Assembly (NCBI GenBank): GCA_029558955.1
Contig: JAKQCW010000031.1
Location: forward strand, 1 to 64,000
Source: Chloroflexota bacterium
GTDB lineage: Bacteria > Chloroflexota > Anaerolineae > JAAEKA01
Direction of reading: 5' to 3'
DNA: 64,000 nucleotides
Position 1 is the stretch's first letter. Each line of letters starts with the position of its first letter. Positions 20,062 through 29,935 of this stretch are shown piece by piece. The notes below the pieces were generated by a model. The model was not told the DNA's origin, ran no database searches, and worked only from the letters and a program-made list of their open reading frames with translations. Position numbers and translations under genes: made by a program.

Positions 20062-23000
20062 TCAGGGCAGCGGATAGTTCCAGTAGAATGGGTTGTTCGG
20101 CGTCCGGTTGTGGAACCAGTAGCCCCGGCCCGGCTCCAACGTCAGAGCGCTGGGGTTGGGGTAGTTTTGTCCATCGGCCCAGACGCCGCCATCGATCAGC
20201 ACGGCCAGCGCGTCATAGGCCTGTGCGTCGGGGCCGAAGCGCAGGAGGCGGTCTCCGGTGTCTGCGCTGTCGCCGCCGTTGGCGCCGCTCTGCCACAGGT
20301 TCGTATCGGCCAGGGGCAGAGGGCCCACAGCGCCGCTGCCGATGATCTGATAGGGGCCGGCGCCGATGGTCAGCCCACGCTCCGCGGGCGTGGCCGTCCG
20401 GCCCAGCGCCACCACCGTGCGCTGATCGTTGAAGCGGTGCTGCAGCCAGAAGCCGGCGTGCAGCTCCAGCGTGATGCCCGACGGCTGGCCGGGAAAGCCG
20501 GCCACATCGTGCCACTGTCCATCCAGCGGCGTGCCCGTGCCGTCGATGTAGACCGCGCTCTGGTCATAGCTCTGCGTGGCCGGGTTGAAGCTCAGCATCC
20601 GGTCGCCGCTGTCGAGGCTCTCGCCGCCGCTCAGTTGCGTGCCCAACACAGCCTGGATCGCCGGATCGGCCGCGATCAGCGGCATGGAGAGCAGGTTGTA
20701 GCCAGGTTTGATCAGCCAGACCGCCTTGGCCAGCCGTGCGGACTCGGCCGACTCGCGCTTCCAGCAGTTGTCGCCCACGGCCGTCACCACGTATGTGTAG
20801 ATGGCGGGGCCGGTCGCCGCGTTCAGATGAGTGAAGGAAGGAACGGCGACCTCGGCCAGGCGGGTGAACTGGTCCAGCGTTACCCCGGCCGCATCGCCGG
20901 CATAGCCGTAGACCCGATAGCGCAGCGCGCTCAGCGGCTGGCCGGCCGTGTCCTGGCTGGTCGGATCCCAGCTCAGCGTCACATCGTCCCCGCTGCGCAG
21001 GGCGGTGAGGCCAGTGACGGCCGCGGGCACGCTGGCCGCGGCGCCGGGGATCACCGTCACGCCGTTGGCCGCCATGGCCACATGCGAGATCGACTGGCCG
21101 GCGTAGCTTTCCACGTTGCCGCCGAAGCCGACGCCCGTGACGGGAATCGTGGCGGCGTTGACGGTGCGCAGCGTGATCTCGCCGCCGCAGCGCAGCTCGC
21201 CGCTGACGCCTGAGGCGTCATAGGCCATGCGATCCCACATGCGCTGGCCGATCTCCTGGGTGCGCAGGCTGAGCACCGGCACGTTGCTGTTGATGTAGCT
21301 GTTGAGCTTGGCATAGAGCATCTCGATGTAGTCGGTCATCAGCGTCTGCCCGCCGCCGTAGTCATCCAGGTTGTTCATGTGGAACATGGTCGGGTTGACG
21401 CTGAAATCCAGCAGAAAGCCCAGCGCCTGGTTGGTCACGCTCTCCATGATCGCCTCATAGGTGAAGCACGGGATCGGATTGCCCGGATAGCCAGGGCAGT
21501 AGATCACGTTGTAGAGGTCGGTCTGCTGGGCCGGCGTGCTGGCGGCGTAGAAGATGTTGTTGGCGTAGCGCGGTATCTGCAAGATCGCCGTCTGATCGGG
21601 ATGTGGAATGCCGGTGTTGGGCGTCGGATTGTAGAACATCGGGTCCGATGCGTTGACCAGGATATAGCGCACACCCAAAGCATAGGCGGCCGGCGCCAGC
21701 GCCGTGTTGCGCGGCGTGGGCGGATTGATGCTGCGGCCCATGCCGCTGTAGTCGCCGGTCAGCAGCGTGGACTGGCTATAATCAGTCCAGCCGAAGATGC
21801 CTGCGGCCCCGTTGTTCTCAGAGATCTCAGCGCTGATCACGCTGGGGCTGGCCGCATCCAGGTCAGCATGGCTGTAGGTGTGATTGAGCCAGGTGAACTG
21901 CCCCTGAAGCTGCACCGCCTTGGCCGCCAGCGTGCCGGGCACCACCTGGCCATTGACCACCTCCGGCGGATTGCCCTCGAAGACCTCCTCCGAGTTGAAG
22001 GGCATCTCGATGCGGAAACCGGCGGCGTTGGGCACGGTGGCCTTGAACGTGTTCTGCCAGGCCGCCAGGTTGTCCAGGTCGTGAGGCTCGTTGCGGTAGC
22101 AGGTGTCCAGAATGTAGACGTGATTGATCGGGTCCCAGCAGTCGCCCCAGCCCAGCACGTCATCGGGCTGCGGTGCGAAGTAGAGGTGGCGTTGGCCCAG
22201 GAACACCCCGCGCAGCGCCCAGTTGATCATGCCATAGGGCAGCAGCCGGGCATGGATGTTCGACGGCGGAATGGCGGGGTAGAAAGAAGACATGGTGAAG
22301 ACCATCTGCTCCCGTCCATCGCCCGGCCGGAACACCGCCAGCAGCGTCTTGGCCGCCGGGTCCTGCAACAGCGTCGTGACATCGGCCCCGCCGGCCGGCT
22401 GCGCCAGATAGCCATAGACCTCGTTCAGGTGGAATGGGATCGTGACGTCCGGGCGCAGGTAGCTGAACACCCCCTGCCCGCCGCTGCTCAGCGTCGCGTT
22501 CAGCGGCAGCGACGCCACGTTGACCAGGTCCAGCCCATATTCAGCCGCATTGGGATAGGCGTAGAGTGTCACCTGGCGCACGCCAAACGCGCGCTCATAG
22601 GCCTCGATCAGGCTGCGCTCCGCGGCGTCCAGATGGCTCGCCCAGACGTTGCTGGTGGTGATGAAAATCGCCTGGTAGTGGCCGCGGTTGACGCCATCCC
22701 ACAGGTCGCCCTCCTCCACAGTCCCAGCCGGGGCGGCCGCAGCGGTGTCGATGACGTCGAAGGGGATGCCCAGAATCTGGAGATAGGCGCTGATGGTCGC
22801 GTACACCCCGCCCGCGTCCCCCGCGGCGTGCAACACCAACGCCCTCATCTCGATCACCGGGTCGCTGATGATGCCGCCCAGATCCTCCGGCGCGTGTGCG
22901 CGCGGCAGCCCTGCCGCCGGAAGGGGTTTCAGCGCGGGGGCTGACGCCTGAGGCGCCGGCCCGGCCGAGGGCGCTTCAGGCACATTGGGATCTGCGTAAC

Positions 23001-23082
23001 CGGGGCCCGCCGCCAGGATCAGCATGGCAAGAACAAGCAACAATGCGCAGGTAACACGAAGATTCCGTCCATGTACCAACAT
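20062..23082 (-). CDS. Large secreted PelA-type polysaccharide deacetylase-like protein
   Basis: 1006 residues with a signal peptide (residues 1-30). About 60-630 resembles the deacetylase half of PelA. DCWDP holds a candidate metal-binding Asp, LNHTYSHADLD gives the HxxxH metal pair of CE4-type deacetylases, and a later segment reads VNPTMFHMNNLDDYGGG. About 680-780 is a fibronectin-III-like domain (VTGLTALRSGDDVTLSWDP). The last 220 residues form two related repeats, beginning GYNLLSMPL and GPYQIIGSG, each ending in a YWFHNR/FWLQHR-type motif, perhaps a carbohydrate- or surface-binding unit. ATG 23082 is preceded by GGGAGG. It heads the operon, 70 nt before the anchored protein gene. Confidence 0.78.
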   Translation of the reverse strand: MLVHGRNLRVTCALLLVLAMLILAAGPGYADPNVPEAPSAGPAPQASAPALKPLPAAGLPRAHAPEDLGGIISDPVIEMRALVLHAAGDAGGVYATISAYLQILGIPFDVIDTAAAAPAGTVEEGDLWDGVNRGHYQAIFITTSNVWASHLDAAERSLIEAYERAFGVRQVTLYAYPNAAEYGLDLVNVASLPLNATLSSGGQGVFSYLRPDVTIPFHLNEVYGYLAQPAGGADVTTLLQDPAAKTLLAVFRPGDGREQMVFTMSSFYPAIPPSNIHARLLPYGMINWALRGVFLGQRHLYFAPQPDDVLGWGDCWDPINHVYILDTCYRNEPHDLDNLAAWQNTFKATVPNAAGFRIEMPFNSEEVFEGNPPEVVNGQVVPGTLAAKAVQLQGQFTWLNHTYSHADLDAASPSVISAEISENNGAAGIFGWTDYSQSTLLTGDYSGMGRSINPPTPRNTALAPAAYALGVRYILVNASDPMFYNPTPNTGIPHPDQTAILQIPRYANNIFYAASTPAQQTDLYNVIYCPGYPGNPIPCFTYEAIMESVTNQALGFLLDFSVNPTMFHMNNLDDYGGGQTLMTDYIEMLYAKLNSYINSNVPVLSLRTQEIGQRMWDRMAYDASGVSGELRCGGEITLRTVNAATIPVTGVGFGGNVESYAGQSISHVAMAANGVTVIPGAAASVPAAVTGLTALRSGDDVTLSWDPTSQDTAGQPLSALRYRVYGYAGDAAGVTLDQFTRLAEVAVPSFTHLNAATGPAIYTYVVTAVGDNCWKRESAESARLAKAVWLIKPGYNLLSMPLIAADPAIQAVLGTQLSGGESLDSGDRMLSFNPATQSYDQSAVYIDGTGTPLDGQWHDVAGFPGQPSGITLELHAGFWLQHRFNDQRTVVALGRTATPAERGLTIGAGPYQIIGSGAVGPLPLADTNLWQSGANGGDSADTGDRLLRFGPDAQAYDALAVLIDGGVWADGQNYPNPSALTLEPGRGYWFHNRTPNNPFYWNYPLP

Positions 23083-23125
23083 CTGGTACCTCCCGATTTG
23101 ATTTCGTCAGTGGTCCCGATCGACC

Positions 23126-23157
23126 GTCACGAGATATGAATATCCACCTCTCGTGAC
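23126..23157. repeat. Inverted repeat in the Pel-like operon leader
   Basis: GTCACGAG (23126-23133) and CTCGTGAC (23150-23157), perfect 8-bp arms with a 16-nt loop, 44 nt upstream of the deacetylase-like start codon. It could be an operator or an RNA hairpin. Confidence 0.5.
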
Positions 23158-23427
23158 ATCACGAAAAGAACGCAGCGAATAGCCATTCACCACGTTCACG
23201 GAAGACTGCCTTGTCGAAAGGAGAAGCTCGGAAGGGCCCTGCGATGAAGACGACGATGACTTGCGCTTATCCCTCAACACCCGTGACACACCCTCGGGCC
23301 CGGCCTGCCCACCCACAGCCTCTATGCTGCCAGGCGTGCGGCCTGCCGGCCGCTTGACCGCAGGTCACCCAACTGTCCTGCGGCGCTGTCATAGCCATGA
23401 TTACATGGGTTGTTCCACTCTGATAGC

Positions 23428-23456
23428 ACTGTATCACACAAATTTTCAGTCGTCAA
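23428..23456 (-). promoter_or_regulatory. Candidate promoter of the Pel-like operon
   Basis: Minus strand TTGACG (23456-23451), 17-bp spacer, TACAGT (23433-23428) with TGA before it. It would give a leader of about 340 nt before the ATG at 23082. The gap 23083-23683 holds no other supported gene. Confidence 0.4.
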
Positions 23457-23614
23457 CGGGGATTCCCGCCCAGCGACAGAACTGTCAAATGAGTTTTTGA
23501 AATTGTCACACTATCCTGACAGCATCCTTGTAAGGCATGGGCAGGGCTGACGACGCCCAGCCCGCCTGGAATTGCCGGCGCTATTGGCCGGCGCCGTCAG
23601 TCCTCGCCAAAGGC

Positions 23615-23643
23615 TTGGCGCAATGCGCCAGTGAGGGTATAAT
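23615..23643 (+). promoter_or_regulatory. Promoter of the PAC2-men operon with overlapping palindrome
   Basis: TTGGCG (23615-23620), 17-bp spacer, TATAAT (23638-23643). A perfect palindrome TGGCGCA-A-TGCGCCA (23616-23630) covers the -35 box and half the spacer, where a repressor would block RNA polymerase. Predicted start near 23650, consistent with translation from ATG 23684. Confidence 0.65.
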
Positions 23644-23683
23644 GACGGGCATCGAGTTCATGACACGCGATACGAGGCAGGCA

Positions 23684-24610
23684 ATGAACGAACCCAACGA
23701 CCTTCTGCAACTGTGGCAACGGCCTGAGACCGACGAAACCTATATGCTGGCCGGCTGGCGCCAATGGGCCGACGCGGGCAACACCTCCTCCGGCCTGGTC
23801 CAGTACCTGGTCGAGCAGACCGGCGCGCCGCGCATCGGCCTGATCAAGCCCACCCACTTCTATCTCTTCCAGGCGCCCGGCACGCACCACTTTCTGCGGC
23901 CGGACGTGGCGCTGGAGGAGGGCTTGATCAAGTCCCACGACATCCGCCGCAACGAGTTTCACTATTGGCGCAACGGTCACAAAGGGATGGTGTTCTTCCT
24001 GGGCGATGAGCCGCACCTCAACGCTGAGCTCTACGCCGATATCTGGCTGGACGCGGTCGAGGCGCTGGGCGTCAGGCGCGTCATCTGCCTGGGCGGGGTC
24101 TATGGCTCCATGCCCTACGACCGGGAGCGCGAGATCCACGCCATCTACAGCCTGCCGCGGCTCAAGCCTGAACTCGACCACTACGCCGTCAAATACAGCA
24201 ACTACGAGGGCGGATCCACCATCGGCGCCTACCTGGCCTTCCGCGCCGGGCAGCGCGGCATCGAGCTGGTCGATCTCTACGCCTTCGTGCCAGCCTATGA
24301 CTTCTCCCAGGTCTCCAACCAGGTGCAGGGGCTGCGCATCGAAAACGACTTCCAGGCCTGGTTCGACGTCATGCGCCGCATCCGGCACATGTTCGAGCTG
24401 GAGATCGACCTGAGCGATCTGGAAACGCGCGGCCTGGAGATGGCCTCCTCCATGGACAGCCAGGTGGAGGAGCTCAGCCGCCGCTACCCCAAGCTCAAGG
24501 TGCGGGAACTGATGCAACAGCTCTCCGATTCCTTCGAGGAGACGCCCTTCATGCCGCTGGATGATCTTCTGGCGCGCGAGCTGGGCGATCTGCTGGATGA
24601 CCTGGGTTGA
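23684..24610 (+). CDS. PAC2 family protein
   Basis: 308-residue protein of the PAC2 (COG2047/proteasome-assembly-chaperone 2-like) family, whose bacterial function is not established. Family features are LAGWRQWADAGNTSSGLVQYLVEQ at the N-terminus and GVRRVICLGGVYGSMPYDR, with a nucleoside-phosphorylase-like alpha/beta core. The C-terminal 70 residues are acidic and helical (LEIDLSDLETRGLEMASSM). ATG 23684 is chosen because it lies downstream of the predicted transcription start and has gagg 6 nt upstream. The stop overlaps the TTG start of menF, so it heads the menaquinone operon. Confidence 0.85.
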   Translation: MNEPNDLLQLWQRPETDETYMLAGWRQWADAGNTSSGLVQYLVEQTGAPRIGLIKPTHFYLFQAPGTHHFLRPDVALEEGLIKSHDIRRNEFHYWRNGHKGMVFFLGDEPHLNAELYADIWLDAVEALGVRRVICLGGVYGSMPYDREREIHAIYSLPRLKPELDHYAVKYSNYEGGSTIGAYLAFRAGQRGIELVDLYAFVPAYDFSQVSNQVQGLRIENDFQAWFDVMRRIRHMFELEIDLSDLETRGLEMASSMDSQVEELSRRYPKLKVRELMQQLSDSFEETPFMPLDDLLARELGDLLDDLG

Positions 24611-25887
24611 GCGCCTTCACGACAGCCATGCAACGGCCCGACACAAACCAATTCCTTGCCTTGCACCCCGATGACAGCCGCGCCGCGGCCGCGTTCTTCG
24701 ACGCGGCCGTGACTGCCCAACTGGCCGTGGCCCTTTGGCGCCCGCCAGGGGAACAAGCCACCCAGGGCGTCGTGGATCTGGGCGCATCGGCCCAGCCCGC
24801 GGCCATCGATTTCCACGCCGGCGAGCCAGCCTTCATCTTCTCCCCCTTCTACAGCGCCGCTGGCCAGCCGCCGCTGCGCATCCGGGCCGACGTGCAACTG
24901 ACGCCCCAGGGCCTGCGCACCCATCAGACCCCCTGGAACGGCCAGCGCCAGCGCTACGAGCGCTTCTACGGCCAGTTTCTGGCCCGGCTGGCCGGCCAGC
25001 CGCCGGCCGCCCTGCGCGGCTGGCCCACCCCGCAGCCGCCCCAGCCCCTGCACTGCAGCGGCTACGCTGAATACTGCACCCTGGTCGACTCGGCCATCGA
25101 TTTCATCGTCGCCAGCGGCATCAAAAAGGTCGTCGTCTCACGCGCCGCCTCTACCCACCTGGCGGTCGGCTTCGATCCGGCGACCACCTTCCAGGCGCTC
25201 TGCCGACGCTACCCCGCGGCCTTCGTCTCGCTGGTGGCCATTCCCGGCGTCGGGACCTGGATCGGCGCCAGCCCTGAGCTGCTGCTGGCCACCGATGGCC
25301 GCGCCCTGCACACCATGGCCCTGGCCAGCACCCAGGCCCTCCCTCCCGACCGCCCGCTGCACGCGGTGCGCTGGGCTGCCAAGGAGATCGAGGAGCAGGC
25401 GCTGGTGGGCGACTACATCCGCGACTTCTTCGGCCGCGCCGGCGCCCAGCAGGTGCAGGAGGTCGGGCCGCGCACCGTGGCCGCGGGCAATGTGGTGCAT
25501 CTGCAGAGCGATTTCACCGTCGAAGCGCCCCGCGACCAACTGATGACCCTGGCCAACCGGGTGCTGCACGAGCTGCACCCCACCTCGGCCGTCTGCGGCA
25601 TGCCCAAGGACAAGGCGCTGGCCTTCATCCTGCAACACGAGGGCTACGACCGCAGCTTCTACAGCGGCTATCTGGGCCCGGTACACATCGATGGCCAGTC
25701 CCAGCTTTATGTCAATTTACGCTGTATGCAGTTGGGGGAAACTCACGCCTACCTCTACGTCGGCGGCGGCGTCACCGCCGATTCCTCCCCTGACGCGGAG
25801 TGGCGCGAGACCGAGCTGAAGGCCGACACCCTGCTGGCCGTGTTGCAGGCGGCCATCGACGCGCCGGCGCTGCCCAGCCTGGCGTAG
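24607..25887 (+). CDS. menF: Isochorismate synthase (MenF)
   Basis: Converts chorismate to isochorismate, the first step to menaquinone. The 426-residue protein has a chorismate-binding C-terminal half with VVVSRAASTHLAV, GASPELLLAT, EEQALVGDYIRDFF, HPTSAVCGMPKDKA and FYSGYLGPVHIDG. These supply the Lys and Glu residues of MST-family enzymes. Synteny with menD, menB and menC separates it from salicylate or anthranilate synthases. The start is either TTG 24607, overlapping the PAC2 stop, or ATG 24628; neither has a strong ribosome binding site, so coupling to the upstream gene is likely. Confidence 0.92.
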   Translation: MSAFTTAMQRPDTNQFLALHPDDSRAAAAFFDAAVTAQLAVALWRPPGEQATQGVVDLGASAQPAAIDFHAGEPAFIFSPFYSAAGQPPLRIRADVQLTPQGLRTHQTPWNGQRQRYERFYGQFLARLAGQPPAALRGWPTPQPPQPLHCSGYAEYCTLVDSAIDFIVASGIKKVVVSRAASTHLAVGFDPATTFQALCRRYPAAFVSLVAIPGVGTWIGASPELLLATDGRALHTMALASTQALPPDRPLHAVRWAAKEIEEQALVGDYIRDFFGRAGAQQVQEVGPRTVAAGNVVHLQSDFTVEAPRDQLMTLANRVLHELHPTSAVCGMPKDKALAFILQHEGYDRSFYSGYLGPVHIDGQSQLYVNLRCMQLGETHAYLYVGGGVTADSSPDAEWRETELKADTLLAVLQAAIDAPALPSLA

Positions 25888-25919
25888 CCGCGCGGCCTTT
25901 TCCCCCCGCTCCCCCGGCA

Positions 25920-27674
25920 ATGGCTGCCCAAGACGCCCCTGTTTCCCACCGTCAAACGCTGTTGCAGGCCATCGCCCGCCTGTGCGTCGATCACGGACTG
26001 ACCGATTTCATCGTCGCGCCCGGCTCCCGTTCAGCGCCGCTGAGCATCGCCCTGGCCCGGCAGCCGGGCCTGCGCTGCCGCGTGGTCTACGATGAGCGCG
26101 CGGCCGGCCACCTGGCGCTGGGGCTGGCGCAGCAAAGCGGCCGGCCGGTGGGGCTGGTCTGCACCTCGGGCACCGCGGCCCTCAACCTGGCGCCGGCGCT
26201 GGCCGAGGCCTTCTACCAACAGGTTCCCCTCCTGGCGCTGACGGCCGACCGGCCGCCGGAGTGGATCGATCAACAGGACAATCAGGCGATCCATCAGCGC
26301 GGACTCTACGAACCCCACGTGCGCGCCAGCTATGAGCTGCCGGTGGACTATGGACACCCCGATGCGGCCTGGCACGCGCTGCGCACCATGCACGAGGCGA
26401 TCCAGCGCGCGACCGCGCCGCTGCCAGGTCCGGTGCATGTCAACGTGCCGCTGCGGGAGCCGCTCTATCCGGCGACGCCGCAGACTGCGGCGTCTGTTGC
26501 GGGGCTGCCGGGGCCCTGGCTTTCCAGGAAGGCGCTGCCGGCCCGGCCGCAGCTCACCGGTCCGGCCTGGGAGGAGCTGCTGGCCACATGGCGTTCGACT
26601 ACGCGCAAGCTGATCGTGGCCGGCCTGCACCCGCGCTGCGACCCGCTGCGCCGCGCCCTGGGCAAGCTCAGCGCCCGGCCTGACGTGGCGGTCATCGCCG
26701 ATGTGACCGCCAATCTCTTCCCCGACGGCACGCCGCTGCACCATGGCGATGCCATCCTGGGCGTGCAGGACCCGGCCGCGCTGCGCGACCTGCAACCGGA
26801 GCTGGTGATCAGCTTCGGCGGACCGGCGACCTCGAAATATCTCAAACAGTTCCTGCGCGGCCTGCCGCCGCACGCCCACTGGCGCGTTCAACCGGCCGGC
26901 GACGCGCCCGACACCTATCAGACGTTGACGCATCTGCTGCCGATGTGGCCGGACGATTTCTTCGCCGAGCTGGCGCGCCGCGTCGCCCCCCTGCCCCAAC
27001 CGGGCGACTACGCCGCCCACTGGCTGCGGCTGGAGACCAGCGCCGGCCAGCTTCTGGAGCGTTTTCTGGCCCAGGCCGATTTCGGCGAGTTCCAGGCCAT
27101 CTGGCGGGTGTTGCAGGCGCTGCCCGCGGGGAGTCGCTTGCAGATCGGCAGCAGCATGCCTGTTCGCTACGCGAACCTGATCGGACACGCCAGTCCCGGC
27201 GCGCTGCTCAGCGTCCACAGCAACCGCGGCGTCAGCGGCATCGACGGCGCGGTCAGCACCGCCGTGGGCGCGGCCCTGGCCGGCGAGGCGCTGACCACGC
27301 TGATCGTGGGCGATCTGAGCTTTTTCTACGACCGCAACGGGCTCTGGCATGCCCATGTGCCGCCCAACCTGCGCATCGTGCTGCTCAACAACCACGGCGG
27401 CGGCATCTTCGACATCATCGACGGCCCCGACCGCCTGCCGCCCGACCTGCGTCGCACCTATTTCCTGACGCCGCAGCCGCTGACCGCCCAGCGCACGGCC
27501 GCAGATCATGGCCTGGACTACCTGCACGCGGCCGACGCCCCGAGCCTGGATGCGGCGCTGGCCAGCTTTTTTACAGCGCGCCCGCGCGCCGCGCTGCTGG
27601 AGATCGAAAGCGCCATGGCGGTCAACAGCCAGGTGTTCCGCCAGTTTAAGGCGCTGCTGGCCCAGCTCGCCTAG
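25920..27674 (+). CDS. menD: SEPHCHC synthase (MenD)
   Basis: ThDP-dependent enzyme that adds the succinic semialdehyde unit of 2-oxoglutarate to isochorismate. The 584 residues show the MenD pattern: [30 protein letters not shown] with the ThDP-activating Glu, [15 protein letters not shown] and the DRPPEW loop. At the C-terminus are [31 protein letters not shown] and [13 protein letters not shown] for ThDP/Mg binding. ATG 25920 gives the family's usual N-terminus and lies 32 nt after menF. The length is typical. Confidence 0.95.
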   Translation: MAAQDAPVSHRQTLLQAIARLCVDHGLTDFIVAPGSRSAPLSIALARQPGLRCRVVYDERAAGHLALGLAQQSGRPVGLVCTSGTAALNLAPALAEAFYQQVPLLALTADRPPEWIDQQDNQAIHQRGLYEPHVRASYELPVDYGHPDAAWHALRTMHEAIQRATAPLPGPVHVNVPLREPLYPATPQTAASVAGLPGPWLSRKALPARPQLTGPAWEELLATWRSTTRKLIVAGLHPRCDPLRRALGKLSARPDVAVIADVTANLFPDGTPLHHGDAILGVQDPAALRDLQPELVISFGGPATSKYLKQFLRGLPPHAHWRVQPAGDAPDTYQTLTHLLPMWPDDFFAELARRVAPLPQPGDYAAHWLRLETSAGQLLERFLAQADFGEFQAIWRVLQALPAGSRLQIGSSMPVRYANLIGHASPGALLSVHSNRGVSGIDGAVSTAVGAALAGEALTTLIVGDLSFFYDRNGLWHAHVPPNLRIVLLNNHGGGIFDIIDGPDRLPPDLRRTYFLTPQPLTAQRTAADHGLDYLHAADAPSLDAALASFFTARPRAALLEIESAMAVNSQVFRQFKALLAQLA

Positions 27675-27743
27675 CCCACACGTCGCAGGACGCGCTGCTG
27701 AGCGCGCCGCCTTGCGATTATTCCCCGCCAAGGAGCAAACACC

Positions 27744-28568
27744 GTGACCGAAACCTTCCCGTGGCAGACCATCAAAGAGTACGAGGAGATCCTTTTCCAG
27801 TTCTACGACGGCATCGCCAAGATCACCATCAACCGACCGGAGCGGCGCAACGCCTTCACCCCGCTGACGGTGCAGGAGATGATCGACGCCATGATCATCT
27901 GCCGCGAGGACCCCACCATCGACGTGATCATCTTCACCGGCGCGGGCGATCTGGCCTTCTGCAGCGGCGGCGACCAGACCGTGCGCGGCGTGGGCGGCTA
28001 CGTGGGCAAGGACCAGGTGCCGCGGCTCAACGTGCTGGACCTGCAAAAGCTGATCCGCTCGATTCCCAAGGCGGTGATCGCCATGGTGGCCGGCTATGCC
28101 ATCGGCGGCGGGCATGTGCTGCACGTGGTCTGCGACCTGACCATCGCGGCCGAGAATGCCCGCTTCGGGCAGACCGGCCCCAAGGTGGGCAGCTTCGACG
28201 GCGGCTTCGGCGCCTCCTACCTGGCGCGCATCGTCGGCCAGAAGAAGGCGCGCGAGATTTGGTATCTGTGCGACCAGTACGACGCGCAGGAGGCCTTGCA
28301 GATGGGGCTGGTCAACAAGGTTGTGCCGCTGGAGCAGCTCGAGGCTGTCACCGTGGAGTGGTGTCGCAAGATCCAGCAGAAGAGCCCGCTCTCCATCCGC
28401 ATGCTCAAATCCTCCTTCAACGCCGAGCTGGACGGCCAGGCCGGCATCCAGGAGCTGGCCGGCAACGCCACCCTGCTCTACTACCTTTCGGAGGAGGCGC
28501 AGGAGGGACGCAACGCCTACGTGGAGAAGCGCACGCCGGACTTCGACAAGTTCCCCAAGTTCCCGTGA
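27744..28568 (+). CDS. menB: 1,4-dihydroxy-2-naphthoyl-CoA synthase (MenB)
   Basis: Closes the second ring by intramolecular Claisen condensation of o-succinylbenzoyl-CoA. The 274-residue crotonase-fold protein has the MenB-specific [23 protein letters not shown] and [12 protein letters not shown] motifs and the C-terminal FDKFPKFP tail. The Gly of QTGP, rather than the Asp found in the mycobacterial enzyme (QTDA), marks the bicarbonate-dependent type I group. Translation starts at GTG 27744 with aaggag upstream. menD ends 69 nt earlier and menC begins 15 nt later. Confidence 0.96.
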   Translation: MTETFPWQTIKEYEEILFQFYDGIAKITINRPERRNAFTPLTVQEMIDAMIICREDPTIDVIIFTGAGDLAFCSGGDQTVRGVGGYVGKDQVPRLNVLDLQKLIRSIPKAVIAMVAGYAIGGGHVLHVVCDLTIAAENARFGQTGPKVGSFDGGFGASYLARIVGQKKAREIWYLCDQYDAQEALQMGLVNKVVPLEQLEAVTVEWCRKIQQKSPLSIRMLKSSFNAELDGQAGIQELAGNATLLYYLSEEAQEGRNAYVEKRTPDFDKFPKFP

Positions 28569-28583
28569 TCCACGCCGGCGACC

Positions 28584-29621
28584 ATGCCCAAAGTCACGCT
28601 ACATCCCTATTCGCTGCACTTCAAGCGCCCTGCGGCCACCTCGCGGGGCGCGTTGCGCGTGCGGCCGGTGATCTTTCTGCGGGCTGAGCAGGATGGCGCG
28701 GTGGGCTGGGGCGAGTGCGGGACTGTGCCGGGCCTCAGCCGCGATGACCGGGCCGATTACGCCGATGCAGTCGCGGCGGTCTGCGCCCAGATCAACCGCG
28801 GCGCAACGCCGGCCGAGCTGGAGCTGGCCGACCTGCCCAGCGTGGCCTTCGGGCTGGAAACTGCCCTGCTGGACCTGGCCGGCGGCGGCCAACAACGGCT
28901 CTTCGACACCCCCTTCAGCCGCGGCCAGGCCGCGCTGCCGCTGCACGGGCTGATCTGGATGGATGCGCCGGCCGGCATGTGGGCGCAGATCGAGGCCAAG
29001 GTGGGCCAGGGCTGCCGGGTGATCAAGCTCAAAGTGGGCGCGCTGCCCTTCGACGCCGAGCTGGCGCTGTTGACTGAGCTGCGGCGGCGCTGGCCGGCCA
29101 GCCAGGTAGAGCTGCGCCTGGACGCCAACGGCGCCTGGCAGCCCGCCGAGGCGTTGCACTGCCTGCAACGGCTGGCGGAGCTGGAGGTGGCCTTCCTGGA
29201 ACAGCCCATCGCGCCCGGCCGGACGCAGGAGATGGCCGCGCTCTGTGCAGATTCCCCCATCCCCATTGCCCTGGACGAGGAGCTGATCCACGCCGCCGCC
29301 CCTGCATCCCTGCTGGCCGCCATCGGGCCGCAGCATGTGGTGCTCAAGCCGACGCTGCTGGGCGGGCTGGCCGCCTGCCAGGCCTGGATCGACGCGGCCG
29401 AGCGGCTGGGGGTGCAGTGGTGGATCAACTCGCTGCTGGAGTCCAACGTCGGCCTGAACGCCATCGCCCAGTGGACCAGCAGCCTGAACGATGACCGCGT
29501 GCATGGCCTGGGCACGGGCCAGCTTTTCGCCGACAACCTGCCGTCGCCGCTGCGGCTGGAGGGGTGTGGACTGCGGCTGGAGCAAGGTTTCACCTGGGAT
29601 TTTGCGCGGTTCGCCGGCTGA
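28584..29621 (+). CDS. menC: o-Succinylbenzoate synthase (MenC)
   Basis: Enolase-superfamily dehydratase making o-succinylbenzoate from SHCHC. The 345-residue protein has the capping domain ([16 protein letters not shown]) and barrel residues in family order. These are the catalytic KxK in IKLKVG, metal ligands in [15 protein letters not shown] and ALDEELI, and the second Lys in [10 protein letters not shown]. It is 15 nt downstream of menB. The homologous dipeptide epimerases share the fold, but the operon context settles the call. After it the men order is broken by a repeat tract and a secreted protein gene before menE. Confidence 0.93.
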   Translation: MPKVTLHPYSLHFKRPAATSRGALRVRPVIFLRAEQDGAVGWGECGTVPGLSRDDRADYADAVAAVCAQINRGATPAELELADLPSVAFGLETALLDLAGGGQQRLFDTPFSRGQAALPLHGLIWMDAPAGMWAQIEAKVGQGCRVIKLKVGALPFDAELALLTELRRRWPASQVELRLDANGAWQPAEALHCLQRLAELEVAFLEQPIAPGRTQEMAALCADSPIPIALDEELIHAAAPASLLAAIGPQHVVLKPTLLGGLAACQAWIDAAERLGVQWWINSLLESNVGLNAIAQWTSSLNDDRVHGLGTGQLFADNLPSPLRLEGCGLRLEQGFTWDFARFAG

Positions 29622-29710
29622 TCTGTGCAGATTTCGGGGCGCGGTTGCGTTGAACTGCTTGTGTCATCCTTGCTGTGCATTGCCGGGGTGGCTCGCTGGA
29701 GATCCGAGAT

Positions 29711-29833
29711 GCGCAATGCGTAACCCGTAACCCGTAACCCGGAAAGGCGTGTGTTGGCTGGGATGCACAGGAGCTGCATCTCGCGCCGAGGCCAGCGACC
29801 ACCCTCATCCGGTTACGCAATACGCATTACGCA
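29711..29833. repeat. Opposed GTTACG-type repeat tracts
   Basis: gcgcaatgcgtaacccgtaa and continuing CCCGTAA units (29711-29740) face ggttacgcaatacgcattac and on (29811-29833), i.e. the same heptamer type in opposite orientation about 70 bp apart. They fill the 314-bp gap after menC (29622-29935), in which no gene is supported. The same tracts occur at 1-32 and 54341-54391. Confidence 0.6.
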
Positions 29834-29935
29834 GCATCGAGCGACAAGTCGTTGTCACGCGCTGCGTGACCGGTCCACCACCAGGTCCCAACCCGTGGGA
29901 ACCTGAACACGATCCCCAACAGGAGAACACTTGCC

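Noticed and set aside
23107-23316. 69-codon frame on the minus strand in the Pel-like operon leader.
   Set aside because: Ser-rich, no ribosome binding site, no family resemblance and codon use unlike the neighbours. A leader peptide cannot be excluded but is not supported.
23083-23421. c-di-GMP (GEMM) riboswitch in the leader of the Pel-like operon.
   Set aside because: The conserved GEMM core sequences are not visible on either strand.
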